From: Chloroflexota bacterium
Lineage (GTDB): Bacteria; Chloroflexota; Limnocylindria; Limnocylindrales; CSP1-4
DNA length: 42,084 nucleotides
Direction of reading: 5' to 3'
Assembly (NCBI GenBank): GCA_012026785.1
Contig: VEOW01000101.1
Location: forward strand, 1-42,084
This document shows, one piece after another, positions 1 to 8,846 of the stretch. The notes under the pieces are model-generated. The model was not told the origin of the DNA, ran no database searches, and saw nothing but the letters and a program-made list of their open reading frames with translations. A program made the translations under genes and the position numbers. Within the stretch, counting starts at the first letter, position 1. The number at the start of each line of letters is the position of its first letter.

Positions 1-357
1 CACATCTCGCGAAATCGCGGCCAATCCCAGGCGTTCGTGATCAGCGCCCGCGCCCGCCAGTCAGCCCCTCAGAACGCGCGTTTCACACCAGCCACCTAGA
101 TCCCGTCCTCCGCGCGGCGGGGCCGCCGGAGCATCGCCATGCGACAACAGCACCGAATGCTCATCGTGGCCGCACTATGCACGATTAGGGGGAGCGACCG
201 CAACCATTTCCGACTCGTGCGACCCGCCTGGATCTTGGATGGCGGCCGCTCGGAAAGCCGAGGAGCGCGGCGACTGTGGCTGCGAGCGGCAGGAAGATCT
301 CGGTCGAGCACTACCACGGGCTGTCGTTCACGCGGGGCGAGCGGGAGAACCGCATTC
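1..357. other. Stretch downstream of the lacI-type gene, no confident gene
   Basis: No convincing gene starts here; the track ORFs at 96 (minus) and 139 and 239 (plus) look like GC shadows. One plus-strand frame that stays open from about 189 to a TAG at 381-383 ends in a protein-like tail (GRKISVEHYHGLSF, then RGERENRILMGV). This could be the C-terminal end of a lost gene whose stop overlaps the 3' end of the regulator. It has no start codon and I do not recognise the family. No terminator hairpin with a T-tract was found. Confidence 0.3.
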
Positions 358-1410
358 TCATGGGTGTCGCGCGGGTCGGCTAGTTGACTCGCGAGCGATG
401 AGGCGGGGGGCTAGTACCACCGATTCCGCCGCTTGCCCGGTAAGCCGAGCGAGCAGAAGATCGACCGCCGCGCGGCCCATGTCCCGCAGCGGCAGTGCGA
501 TTGACGTCAGCGGGATCGGTAGCAGCCCTGAGAGGTCAGAGTCGTTATAGCCACATACCGCCAGGTCGTCTGGAAGCCGGATACCAAGATCACGAGCAGC
601 AGCCATGACGCCTACCGCGGTGGCGTCGTTCACGGCGAATACCGCCGTCGGGCGGTCTGGTCTTGCCAGGAGCTGTGTCCCAGCATCGAACCCTCCCTGT
701 GGCTCAAGCGAGGAGGACATGACAAGCCTCGCATCGCTATGGAGGTCATTCTCTGCGAGGGCCCTCTCAAACCCCTGCCGGCGTAAAGCCGTGGTGCTCA
801 GCTCCGGAGGCCCGGCAATGAGCGCGATCCGCCGATGGCCTTTGGCGATGAGATGCCGGGTAGCCAGATAGCCTCCGAGTTCGTCGTCGCCTCTTACGCA
901 TGGGTGATCGCGGCTTGACCGGTTCAGGAGAACGAAGGGAATCCTACGACGCTCCAATTCGTCCGGGTACGGGTCGCCCGTTGTCGACGTCGCCAGAATG
1001 AGGCCATCTACGCGGCGCTCGAGCAGGCCTTCTGCCAGCTTGCGCTCGCTACCAGGCTCGTCACGTGTGCTCGTAGTGATTGCCTGATAGCCAAGCTGGC
1101 GAGCGCGATCTTCTGCACCTTCGAACATTCGGGCCAGCACCACGTCAGCCAGGCGTGGAATGAGCAGACCCACGGTCCGCGTCTTCTTGGTTCGGAGACT
1201 GCTTGCCACGGGGTTGGGCCGAAAGCCGAGCGCCTCAGCCGTCGCGAGGACACGGGCACGTGTAGCTGCGCTGATCTTCCTGGATTCGTCCTCACGCAGA
1301 GCGCGCGAGACGGTCGACGGATGGACCCCAAGCTCGTCGGCGATGGTTCGAATTGTGGTGGACCCTGCCGGTCTGCCACTTGCGCCGTGCTCAGCGTGCT
1401 GCCTTGACAT
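358..1410 (-). CDS. LacI/GalR-family transcriptional regulator
   Basis: A 350-residue DNA-binding repressor of standard LacI length. The N-terminal helix-turn-helix is at residues about 18-40 (IADELGVHPSTVSRAL). The minor-groove hinge helix follows at about 64-74 (RPNPVASSLRT). After that comes a periplasmic-binding-protein-like effector domain (VGLLIP, VDGLILATS, AVFAVNDATAVGVM, LAVCGYND). It is transcribed divergently from hyuA. Its ATG (complement of 1408-1410) overlaps the -35 box of the hyuA promoter. A LacI-type pseudo-palindrome sits just beyond that promoter, and copies occur ahead of two more operons, so this protein is the likely local repressor and may also control itself. The effector is unknown; LacI proteins usually sense a sugar or a pathway metabolite. 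Confidence 0.93.
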   Translation of the reverse strand: MSRQHAEHGASGRPAGSTTIRTIADELGVHPSTVSRALREDESRKISAATRARVLATAEALGFRPNPVASSLRTKKTRTVGLLIPRLADVVLARMFEGAEDRARQLGYQAITTSTRDEPGSERKLAEGLLERRVDGLILATSTTGDPYPDELERRRIPFVLLNRSSRDHPCVRGDDELGGYLATRHLIAKGHRRIALIAGPPELSTTALRRQGFERALAENDLHSDARLVMSSSLEPQGGFDAGTQLLARPDRPTAVFAVNDATAVGVMAAARDLGIRLPDDLAVCGYNDSDLSGLLPIPLTSIALPLRDMGRAAVDLLLARLTGQAAESVVLAPRLIARESTSRPARHP

Positions 1411-1433
1411 CTTGGCTCAGCCTCAGCGATAGT
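1404..1433 (+). promoter_or_regulatory. Sigma-70-like promoter of the hyuA operon
   Basis: TTGACA at 1404-1409 is followed, after 18 bases, by GATAGT at 1428-1433. The -35 box is a perfect consensus and the -10 box is fair. It points into hyuA, whose GTG is at 1466, and is followed at once by the operator-like palindrome. A repressor bound there would block initiation or clearance. Confidence 0.6.
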
Positions 1434-1445
1434 GCAAACGATTGC
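1434..1445 (+). promoter_or_regulatory. LacI-type operator, site 1 (GCAAACGATTGC)
   Basis: The pseudo-palindrome GCAAACGATTGC has half-sites GCAAACG and GCAATCG, with the central CpG typical of LacI-family operators. It sits directly downstream of the hyuA -10 box. The same 12-mer recurs at 16876 and, inverted, at 9544, each time ahead of another operon of this locus. That the adjacent LacI-type protein binds it is an inference. Confidence 0.65.
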
Positions 1446-1465
1446 CCGACCCCGGAGGATCACGA

Positions 1466-3550
1466 GTGCAGTTTATCGTGGGAGTCGATGTAGGCGGCAC
1501 GTTCACCGATGCGTCCGCGATTCGCATCGAGGATGGAGCGAGCTTCAGCGCCAAGGTGCCGACCACGCCGAGTGACCTCCTCATTGGCCTCCTTGACGCG
1601 CTTGACGGACTGGCGGCGGAAGCCGCCCTTCCGACCCACGATCTCCTGCGCGGGACGGTCAAGTTTGCGCACGGGACGACCCAGACCTCGAATGTGATGT
1701 TCACTTGGTCTGGGTCCAAGGCCGGACTCATCACGACCGAAGGATTTCGTGACGAACTGCTCATGATGAGGGCGCGCGGCCGGGTAGCAGGACTGAGCCT
1801 GTCCGAACGGCGGCACTTGCGTCGCACCCAGAAGCCTCCCGCGATTGTGCCAGCTGAGCGAATCGTTGAGGTCACCGAGCGGATCGACGCAAGAGGCCGT
1901 GTCCTGGTGCGCTTGGACCGTGCCGACGCTGAGCGCGCGGTCGACAGGCTGGTCGGGCTCGGTGTCGAGGCGATCGCGGTGGCCCTCCTATGGTCTCCAC
2001 GGAATCCAGAGCATGAACTGCTTGTAGCGGATGTGATCCGAGCGAAGGCACCGGGTATTCACGTCACTCTCTCGCATGAAATCGCACCCGTCTTGGGGGA
2101 GTACGAACGAGCCTCGACGGCATCGGTAAACGCCTATGTCGCTCCGACTGTGGAGGATTACTTTCGACGCGTCGAGGGAGCGCTCCGTAATCGTGGCCTG
2201 ACCGTCCCCGTCTTGGTCGTGCAAGCGGACGGTGGCGTCGCGCAAGTCGCTCAGTCCGTGCCAATCCGGACCATCGAGTCTGGTCCCGCGGCGGGGATGG
2301 TTGCCGTCCAGGCGCTTGCTCAGACAGTTGGGCTGTCCGACGTCATTGCGACCGATGTCGGCGGGACAACGTTCAAGACCGGCCTGCTGGTCGACGGCAA
2401 ATGGGGATTCTCCCGTGAGACGATTATCAATCAGTACACCTTGCTCATGCCGATGGTGGATTTGGTCTCCATCGGCGCCGGCGGGGGAAGCATTGCGTGG
2501 GTCGACGACTCACGTCTGCGAATAGGACCGATGAGCGCCGGCGCATCGCCTGGGCCGGCGGCATACGGCTGGGGTGGCGAGCAAGCTACTGTCACCGATG
2601 CCGACGTGGCTCTGGGGTTCATCGACCCAGCGCGCTTCCTCGGCGGCAAGCTGCCACTCCGACCGGACTTGGCGAGAAGCGCGCTGCAGCCCATCGCGGA
2701 TCAGCTGTTCGAGGGCGATGTAACTCGCGCTGCTGCCGGTATCCGACAAGTGGTCGACGCTCAGATGGCAGACCTCGTCCGGAAGGCAACATTGGAGCGA
2801 GGTCACGATCCCCGCCGCTTTACGCTGATGGCGTACGGCGGGGCCGGGCCGCTCCACGCAGCCTCCTACGCCCATGGCCTCGGGATCTGCCGCATCGTGA
2901 TTCCGAGAAACGCTACGGTGTACTCGGCCTACGGGGCCGCTGCATCCGATCTTCGCAATACCGTCGAGATCTCCGTCGATGCAGGGTTGATGGCAGACAC
3001 CTCGGCACTAGAATCGGCGTTCGCAGAGATCGAAGAACGCACGGTCGCGCTCCTGCGCCAGCAAGGCGTTGAAGACGGCGATATCGCAATCAGCCGGTCG
3101 GCGGACATGCGATACGAGCGCCAACTCCACGACATCCGTGTTCCACTGCCGGCGAGCATCAGAGACCAGAATCAGGTGATAGGTGCTTTCGAGAATCGCT
3201 ACGTAGCCCTGTACGGGGCTGGGTCTCGCCTCCCACACGCCCGCCTGCAGCTGTTGCGCATTGGCGTCGAGGCTGTTGGTCGGACACGAAGCCCAGATCC
3301 GAGGCCGTCTACCAAACCTCCTCCCCCGCTAACCCCGTCCGTCGACACTCGACGGATCTACTGGCCAGAAGCTGGCGAGTGGATTGAGACCCCGGCCTAT
3401 GACGGGGCGGCACTAAGCCCGGGCCATGTGGTTGCGGGGCCCGCCGTGATTGACGAACCCGGGACAACTGTCTCGCTACCGCGTGGAGCGACCGCGCTCA
3501 TCGATCCCTACGACAACTTCCAAATCACTCTTGACCGAGAAGTGAAGTGA
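1466..3550 (+). CDS. hyuA: Hydantoinase/oxoprolinase subunit A (HyuA; acetone carboxylase beta-like)
   Basis: ATP-binding subunit of the HyuA/HyuB family, which couples ATP hydrolysis to cyclic-amide opening (hydantoin, N-methylhydantoin, 5-oxoproline) or to ketone carboxylation. The N-terminal ASKHA-type phosphate loop VGVDVGGTFTDA lies within the first 15 residues, GTTQTSN follows at about residue 71, and a second motif, TDVGGTTFKTG, lies near residue 296. The MxxGGAGPLH-like stretch YGGAGPLHA is also present. I prefer the GTG at 1466: it has GGAGGA six bases upstream and places the first motif at the usual distance. The track's TTG at 1442 would put the start inside the operator. From 1466 the protein is 694 residues, a normal length. 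The stop overlaps hyuB as GTGA. Confidence 0.92.
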   Translation: MQFIVGVDVGGTFTDASAIRIEDGASFSAKVPTTPSDLLIGLLDALDGLAAEAALPTHDLLRGTVKFAHGTTQTSNVMFTWSGSKAGLITTEGFRDELLMMRARGRVAGLSLSERRHLRRTQKPPAIVPAERIVEVTERIDARGRVLVRLDRADAERAVDRLVGLGVEAIAVALLWSPRNPEHELLVADVIRAKAPGIHVTLSHEIAPVLGEYERASTASVNAYVAPTVEDYFRRVEGALRNRGLTVPVLVVQADGGVAQVAQSVPIRTIESGPAAGMVAVQALAQTVGLSDVIATDVGGTTFKTGLLVDGKWGFSRETIINQYTLLMPMVDLVSIGAGGGSIAWVDDSRLRIGPMSAGASPGPAAYGWGGEQATVTDADVALGFIDPARFLGGKLPLRPDLARSALQPIADQLFEGDVTRAAAGIRQVVDAQMADLVRKATLERGHDPRRFTLMAYGGAGPLHAASYAHGLGICRIVIPRNATVYSAYGAAASDLRNTVEISVDAGLMADTSALESAFAEIEERTVALLRQQGVEDGDIAISRSADMRYERQLHDIRVPLPASIRDQNQVIGAFENRYVALYGAGSRLPHARLQLLRIGVEAVGRTRSPDPRPSTKPPPPLTPSVDTRRIYWPEAGEWIETPAYDGAALSPGHVVAGPAVIDEPGTTVSLPRGATALIDPYDNFQITLDREVK

Positions 3551-5763
3551 CAATAGCGCAAGCCATCGACCCAGTGACCTTCGAGGTGATTTGGCACCGC
3601 CTCTTGGATATTACCGAGGAGATGGGAATCAAGTACATGCGCACCTCGGGGTCGCCCGTACTCGTTGGTGCATACGATGCGAGTACGGGCATCACGACCT
3701 CGGATGGCCGGCTCGTCGCCATGGGGCCTTACATCACCACCCAGGCTCACGTTCTACGCCTAATCATCGAATCCACGATTCGGTTGAGGCGTGATGATCC
3801 TGGCTTTCGGGACGGCGACATGTTCATCTGCAACGACCCCTATCTCGGGGCGACTCACCAGCCCGACGTCGCCACCGTCGCGCCCGTCTTCTACAAAGAT
3901 GCGCTGCGGGCTTGGGTTGGATCGTCGGGCCATTGGCTGGACATCGGCGGTCCTGAACCCGGTGGCTTCACCGTGAGTGCGCAGAGCGTGTTTGACGAAG
4001 GGCTTCGGATGCCGCCGACGCGTATCGTCGATGGCGGGCATATTCGCGAAGACCTCGTCGAGCTCATCCTTTCACAAATACGGGAACCACTTGTAGAACT
4101 GGATCTGCGCGGCCAGATCGTCGCCGATCAGTGGGGCAGACAGCGGCTGCTCGAACTGTACGAGGAGTACGGTGCCGATACGGTCGGGAGCGTGATGGAG
4201 CAAGCCATCGAGTACGTGTCGCGTGGCATGAAGGCAAGACTTCGCGACCTCCCCGACGGCATATGGCGTGAGGTACAGTACCTCGACCACGACGGGCACG
4301 GCCCCAGTCTCCGACCGATTGTCTGTACCCTCACCAAGCGGGGCGAGGAGCTGATACTCGACTTCGCCGGCTCCGCTGCCGAGGTTGCGGGTTTCGCCAA
4401 TTGCACGTTCAGTGGACTGCGAGCTGCAGCCCTCAGCGGCATTTGTGTGGCCCTGGCCTACGATTTGCCGTGGAACGACGGCGTGGCTGACGCCGTGAAG
4501 ATCCTCGCACCACCTCGAACCATTGTGACGGCCGAGCACCCGACGCCGGTGTCACTTGCGACAATCTCGGCGATCATCGCGACGCTGAACCTTGTCCTGT
4601 CGGTGGCCTCGAAAATGTTGCTCAGCTCGCCCCGCTATCACGCGGAAGCGATGGCGAACTGGTGCGGATCCTCGCTAGGCATTTCTGTCGTTGGCGTGAA
4701 CGACCGTGGACTTCTGACGGTCCTCCCCGAAGCCAGCCATTTCGCAGCCGGATGCGGAGCCCGGACATACGCCGATGGCGTAGATACCGGCGGCATCATC
4801 ATCAATACGACGGCGAACATTCCCTCTATCGAGCAGACGGAGGCTGAGTATCCTGTTCTTTATCTCTTCCGTCGACAGTTGACCGATTCGGGGGGTCCCG
4901 GAACGTACCGCGGCGGCCGCTCAGCTGGCGTGGGGATGATCCCGTACGGCGGAAGCGGCCATGAAACGACCTTCTCAGGCGTAGGGTCCGACATCCCGAA
5001 CGCCGCAGGTCTGGCCGGCGGCCTTCCTGGATCCACCGTCCGTTATCTGCACTTCACGGGCGCGGGCGACGTCGCAGCCCTCGCGGCTGCCGGCGCACTG
5101 CCAACTCAGGTAGATGATATCCCCGGGCTACGACAGGTTCGGTCCATCAACATGTCTCACGCTCGCTTTCCAACGGATGCAGTCGAGTATCACAACTGGC
5201 AGGGCGGCGGCGGCTATGGTGACCCAATCCTCCGCGATGTGAATCTCGTGGCCCAAGACCTTAAGAACGGGGCCGTAAGTTGCGATGCGGCCTCTTCGGT
5301 GTACGGCGTGGTCGTGAACTCCAGCGGCGAGGTAGACATGCCCGCGACTGACGCCTGTCGGGCACACATTCGGGCGGAGCGGCTAAGAAGGCCTCCTGCA
5401 CGAGATGTGCTCGAGACTGATGAATTATGGAAATCGGCCACGGAGTGGGTCTCGAGGACAGCGGCATCTGGCCGCACGTACTATGGCGACGTGGTCCTCA
5501 TCGACTTCGATTGCGACCGGACTTCCTGTCTAGCGTGTGATTACCAGCTAACGGGTGCCAAAGAAGACTTCCGGCTGGGCACGCTCCTGGAGGCCTCGCC
5601 CGCCTGGGCAGCGGGCCCGGTCCGAGGTGAAGATTACCGTGCGGAGCGGGTGGTGCTTCGGCGGTACTACTGCCCACAGTGCGCGCGGCAGCTTGAAGCC
5701 GAGGTTGGGATCGTAGGTGGGCCGCGAGCCGCATTTGTGATTGCCTCCCGGGGGCCAGCATGA
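3547..5763 (+). CDS. hyuB: Hydantoinase/oxoprolinase subunit B fused to an acetone-carboxylase-gamma-like zinc domain
   Basis: Catalytic partner of HyuA, 738 residues, starting at a GTG that overlaps the hyuA stop. Residues about 5-540 carry HyuB hallmarks: DPVTFEVIWHRLLDI at the N-terminus, then GDMFICNDPYLGATHQPDV, and GGPGTYRGGRSAG. HyuB proteins usually end near 520-600 residues. This one has a further segment with CDRTSCLACDYQL (about residues 654-666) and YYCPQCARQLE (about 707-717). That two-knuckle cysteine layout and length match the small gamma subunit of acetone/acetophenone carboxylases. The fusion suggests a carboxylase-type or zinc-assisted enzyme and not a plain hydantoinase. 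The chemistry is inferred; the substrate is unknown. Its last bases overlap the next ORF as ATGA. Confidence 0.88.
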   Translation: MTIAQAIDPVTFEVIWHRLLDITEEMGIKYMRTSGSPVLVGAYDASTGITTSDGRLVAMGPYITTQAHVLRLIIESTIRLRRDDPGFRDGDMFICNDPYLGATHQPDVATVAPVFYKDALRAWVGSSGHWLDIGGPEPGGFTVSAQSVFDEGLRMPPTRIVDGGHIREDLVELILSQIREPLVELDLRGQIVADQWGRQRLLELYEEYGADTVGSVMEQAIEYVSRGMKARLRDLPDGIWREVQYLDHDGHGPSLRPIVCTLTKRGEELILDFAGSAAEVAGFANCTFSGLRAAALSGICVALAYDLPWNDGVADAVKILAPPRTIVTAEHPTPVSLATISAIIATLNLVLSVASKMLLSSPRYHAEAMANWCGSSLGISVVGVNDRGLLTVLPEASHFAAGCGARTYADGVDTGGIIINTTANIPSIEQTEAEYPVLYLFRRQLTDSGGPGTYRGGRSAGVGMIPYGGSGHETTFSGVGSDIPNAAGLAGGLPGSTVRYLHFTGAGDVAALAAAGALPTQVDDIPGLRQVRSINMSHARFPTDAVEYHNWQGGGGYGDPILRDVNLVAQDLKNGAVSCDAASSVYGVVVNSSGEVDMPATDACRAHIRAERLRRPPARDVLETDELWKSATEWVSRTAASGRTYYGDVVLIDFDCDRTSCLACDYQLTGAKEDFRLGTLLEASPAWAAGPVRGEDYRAERVVLRRYYCPQCARQLEAEVGIVGGPRAAFVIASRGPA

Positions 5764-6419
5764 ATCCTTGTCTTGATTGGACAGCCTTTCCGACCGGTCT
5801 CATTGCTGACTGCCAGGGCCGACTCGGTGCGATGGCCGGCTACATGCACCGGCTAGCCGGCGACCGCACCGCTGGTCCAGCACTGACGGTCCAAGTCGTT
5901 GCCGGTGAGAACGGCACCATTCATCGAGCACTTCTCTCGACCAGGCCAGGGGATGTGCTCGTTATTGATGCCGGAGGCTATCGCGATCGGGCTGTGTGGG
6001 GTGAGGTTCTGGCCAGGGCTGCCCTCAAGCGCGGAGTGGCAGGTGTGGTCATCGATGGGGCTGTCCGGGACGTAGACCGACTTAGGCAACTGGGGCTCCC
6101 GACATGGGCCTGTGGAGCGACCCCGGCTGGGCCGCATAAGGGATGGACGGGTCGTATCGGTGCCCCAATCGCCTGCGCAGGCGTCAATGTCTCGCGCGGA
6201 GACACCATCGTTGGTGATGCGGACGGGATCGTCGTGATTCCAGCTGCCACGGTCGATGTTGTCTATCGCGGTGCCGTTGAGCGTCGGGACCAAGAAGCAC
6301 AGTGGCTACGGCGAATCGAAGCTGGGGAGTCAACCGTAACGATCTTGGGGATCAACGAGGAGGCTGAACATGCGCATGGGACGGCTCCGCGCGGCAGATC
6401 AATGGGTGCTAGCGGCTGA
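5760..6419 (+). CDS. RraA-like protein (HMG/oxaloacetate aldolase-type superfamily)
   Basis: A 219-residue RraA-fold protein. Family members include 4-hydroxy-4-methyl-2-oxoglutarate aldolase, oxaloacetate decarboxylase and the RNase E regulator RraA. The fold's signature runs are visible: RPGDVLVIDAGG, WGEVLARAALKRGVAGVVIDG, AVRD (the Arg-Asp pair used for substrate and metal in the aldolases), and GDADGIVVIP near the end. In a catabolic operon beside an FAH-family enzyme, an aldolase or decarboxylase that cleaves a ring-opened keto acid to pyruvate-like products is more likely than RNase regulation. The ATG overlaps the hyuB stop, and its own 3' end overlaps the following gene by 50 bases. 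Confidence 0.85.
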   Translation: MNPCLDWTAFPTGLIADCQGRLGAMAGYMHRLAGDRTAGPALTVQVVAGENGTIHRALLSTRPGDVLVIDAGGYRDRAVWGEVLARAALKRGVAGVVIDGAVRDVDRLRQLGLPTWACGATPAGPHKGWTGRIGAPIACAGVNVSRGDTIVGDADGIVVIPAATVDVVYRGAVERRDQEAQWLRRIEAGESTVTILGINEEAEHAHGTAPRGRSMGASG

Positions 6420-7203
6420 CGACGGAGGGGGTTGGCGGGCGATCATCGGTGCCAAGGCGACGGACATTAGTGATCTGCTACGCCTGCACGATGGCGCTCC
6501 GGCGCTCGAGTTGGGCGATATCGTTTGCTCAGCGACTCTTGGATCTCCGATTACCCGTCCTGGGAAGATTATCGCTATCGGCCTGAACTACCTGGATCAT
6601 ATTCGAGAGACGGGCGCCACACGTCCTGACCGCCCCGTCGTTTTTGCCAAGTTCTCATCGTCGGTCATTGGACCGTATGACGACATCGTGATCGAGCCGG
6701 ATCTGACCAGCCAAGGTGACTATGAAGCTGAGCTAGCTGTGGTGATTGGGCGGCCCGCGCGCCGTGTCTCCGAGGCGAATGCGCTCCAGCACGTATTCGG
6801 ATACCTCGTTGCTAACGACGTTTCGGCGCGAGATTGGCAGAAGCCTGACGGCCAGCTGTCTCGATCGAAGAGTATGGACACGTTCTGTCCACTCGGTCCG
6901 TGGATCACAGCTGCGGATCAGGTGCCTAATCCTAGCGCTCTCGCGATTCGGTCTTGGGTCAATGGCGAATCCCGTCAGGACTCTTCAACTGCGGAGATGG
7001 TCTTTTCAATCTCACAGCTGATTAGCTTTCTAAGCCAAACCATGACTCTCGAACCCGGCGATGTGATCCTCACTGGGACACCCCACGGTGTTGGCTTTGC
7101 CAGGAATCCCCCAGTATTCCTCGCAGAGGGCGACGTCGTCCGCTGCGAGGTAGAAGGACTGGGATATATCGAGAACAAGGTGGCAAGACCGAAGGCCTCA
7201 TAG
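6370..7203 (+). CDS. Fumarylacetoacetate hydrolase (FAH) family protein
   Basis: A 277-residue FAH-fold hydrolase or decarboxylase. The metal and catalytic motifs are intact: GLNYLDHIRETG, the metal-binding DYEAELAVVIG, NDVSARDWQ, KSMDTFCPLGPW and GDVILTGTPHGVG. Family members hydrolyse C-C bonds in acylpyruvates, decarboxylate oxaloacetate-like acids or hydrate and isomerise dienoates. The start is supported by GAGGAGG about seven bases ahead of the ATG, inside the RraA-like gene, so the two are probably co-translated. It is the last gene of the hyu operon before the insertion-sequence debris. The exact substrate is unknown. Together with HyuAB and the RraA-like protein it looks like the lower part of a ring-degradation pathway. 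Confidence 0.88.
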   Translation: MRMGRLRAADQWVLAADDGGGWRAIIGAKATDISDLLRLHDGAPALELGDIVCSATLGSPITRPGKIIAIGLNYLDHIRETGATRPDRPVVFAKFSSSVIGPYDDIVIEPDLTSQGDYEAELAVVIGRPARRVSEANALQHVFGYLVANDVSARDWQKPDGQLSRSKSMDTFCPLGPWITAADQVPNPSALAIRSWVNGESRQDSSTAEMVFSISQLISFLSQTMTLEPGDVILTGTPHGVGFARNPPVFLAEGDVVRCEVEGLGYIENKVARPKAS

Positions 7204-7391
7204 GCGAGCGGATCTCCATGACCTGCTGGTCCTCGAGTTACAGCACTCGATATCGTGCGGGGGTAGGGTCAGTAATTGATTGCCTCACCGCTTTCCCGGA
7301 CCGCCCGGCAAGGATCAAGGATGACATCCGTAAGCGGGCGGTGGCCACGCCCCGTCAAGTGGTGTAACTCGTCTTCCATCTTGATCGCTTC

Positions 7392-7563
7392 TCAGACGGC
7401 CACACCCTCCTTAAGCAAGTCACCGAGGGTGGTCGATGGGACGCCGACGATGAGGCGGGTCAGCGAGGCCTGGGTGAGGTAGCGCTTGCCCATCGTCAGC
7501 CACTCGTCGTGTTGCGCGACGAGCAGCGCGGTGCCGAGCCGGAGAAGCGGGTCGCGGTTGGGG
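7392..7563 (-). pseudogene. C-terminal fragment of an IS256-family transposase (severed by IS110)
   Basis: The minus strand reads PNRDPLLRLGTALL, then AQHDEWLTMGKRYLT, and ends with a TGA at 7392-7394. The AEQHDEW-(x)-RRY pattern is the usual end of IS256/mutator transposases. The stretch that should precede it (NPLERVNRELARRNDVVGTF) is found 1.28 kb away, at 8847 onward. The two pieces join in frame if the intervening element is removed, so one transposase gene was split by an insertion. Confidence 0.7.
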
Positions 7564-7573
7564 CGCCGCTATG

Positions 7574-8614
7574 TCAAGCGGCGCCGCTCATGTGGGTCGT
7601 GTTGCGGACCTGGGCGTCGGCGACCATCGCCCGGTACGCGACCCCAGCCAAGTGACGCATCAGACAGCGCCGGGCTTCGGGCGGGGTCTTGCCTTCGGCG
7701 CGCTTCCGAGCCAGGTACGCGCTGCCCTGGCCGTCCCACTGTGCCTGGACCATGGCGATCGTGAACAGCGCCCGGTTGAGCTGGCGGTTGCCGCCGCGGT
7801 TGAGGCGATGGCGGATGGTCGTTCCGCTCGAGGCGGGTATCGGTGACACGCCGGCGTGGTCGGAAAGCGGTCGACAGCGTGCGTCTCGCCGAGGATCTTG
7901 GCGGCGACGATGGGACCGACGCCGCAGATCGCCCGGACGCGTGAGGCGCCGCTCGCCTCGACCAGCTCGCCGATCTCCCGCTCGAGCTCGGCGGCCTCCG
8001 CGTCGATCGCCTTGAGCCGACGGATCGCCGAAAGCGCGAGCCACGCCCGGATCGGGTCAGACGCTTCGCCTGCGCGGACGAGGCGGCGAGCGGTCCGCAG
8101 CGCAGCGCCTGAACTCAGCGCGCCGGTCTCGGCGCGATACCCGGGTGCCAAGGCGAGGAGCAGCGCGTGGAGCCGATTGCGGATCCGGGTGCCCTCGGCG
8201 ACGAGCTGATCGCGCGCGTCGACGAGGAGCTTGAGGTCGGCGGCGAGATGCGACACCCGAAGGCGCGGCAGGCCTGGCTCACGCAGGGCCATCCGGGCGA
8301 TCGTCACCGCGTCGGCAGGGTCGTCCTTGCCACGGCTCCGGCTCGCCCGCCGTCCAAGGGCCGTCAGATGCGTGGGAAACGTCCACGACCTCGATGCCCG
8401 CGGCGAGGAGCCGTCGGGTGATCGGCAGCCCGAAGCCCTTCGCGCCTTCGATGGCGACGAGTCGCACCGAACCCAGCTCGCTGATCCATTCGTGGAGGAT
8501 CGACCTCTGCAGGATGCGCGCCCACGGTGACCGTGGCGACATCACGTCCCTGCTCGCGTCGACCGCGGCCGCGGTGTGGCTGCGCGTGTGCGCGTCGATC
8601 CCAACGATGACCAC
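7574..8614 (-). pseudogene. IS110-family transposase, two frameshifts
   Basis: This was a DEDD-type recombinase read in three frames. The N-terminus MVIVGIDAHTRSH with AIEGAKGFGLPITRRLL comes from GTG 8614, preceded by GAGGAGG. The middle continues in another frame with FPTHLTALGRRASRSRGKDD and MTIARMALREPGLPRLRV; the shift lies near 8378. The C-terminal Tnp20-type part (HAGVSPIPASSGTTIRHRL, NRQLNRALFTIAM) is in a third frame, with the shift and a small deletion near 7860. The DEDD acidic residues (GID, AIEG, GKDDPADA) and the serine region IPASSG are still readable, so decay is recent. The three track ORFs at 8279, 7660 and 7574 are pieces of this one gene. Confidence 0.8.
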
Positions 8615-8846
8615 CTGCGTCTCCTCCTCGCTTCGCTCCAGATGGCCTCGGACAATCCTGCCGTCGAGTCGTCACGCCGCTATGAGGTCACTCGGCGATC
8701 TGGCGGCGAGCCGAGGAGACTTGCCCAAACAAGGTCAGAGCCACGAGGGCTCGACAGAAAGATTCCGGGCCACCCTCGGCCCCTCGGCAACGATGGGGCA
8801 CCGACCACTGAACCACTCGGCGCCAGCGTCAAGCAGAACACGCAGA
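8615..8846 (-). ncRNA. Candidate bridge-RNA region of the IS110 element (relic)
   Basis: IS110-group elements encode a bridge RNA in the non-coding end upstream of the transposase, and this 232-base segment occupies that position. It holds a stem CGAGT (8665-8669) / ACTCG (8690-8694). Its loop contains CGCCGCTATG (8675-8684), identical to the ten bases at the opposite end of the element (7564-7573). A loop that repeats an element terminus is what a donor-binding loop should look like. A second stretch on the minus strand, GTCGGTGCC, matches the target flank GTCGGCACC if two G-U wobbles are allowed. The structure was found by eye, not by folding. Confidence 0.35.

Larger units (their letters stand above)
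7564..8846 (-). mobile_element. IS110-family insertion sequence, inactivated, inserted in an IS256 transposase
   Basis: The boundaries are deduced by rejoining the interrupted IS256 gene: GTCGGCACCTT on one side and CCCCAACCGC on the other give the expected GTF-PNR coding junction. The element is then about 1,283 bases, with a 230-base non-coding end upstream of the transposase start, as in the IS110 group. It has no long terminal inverted repeats, again as expected. The 3' tip has a perfect 8-bp inverted repeat (7563-7570 with 7577-7584) that encloses the transposase stop. The boundaries are accurate to a few bases only. Confidence 0.6.
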
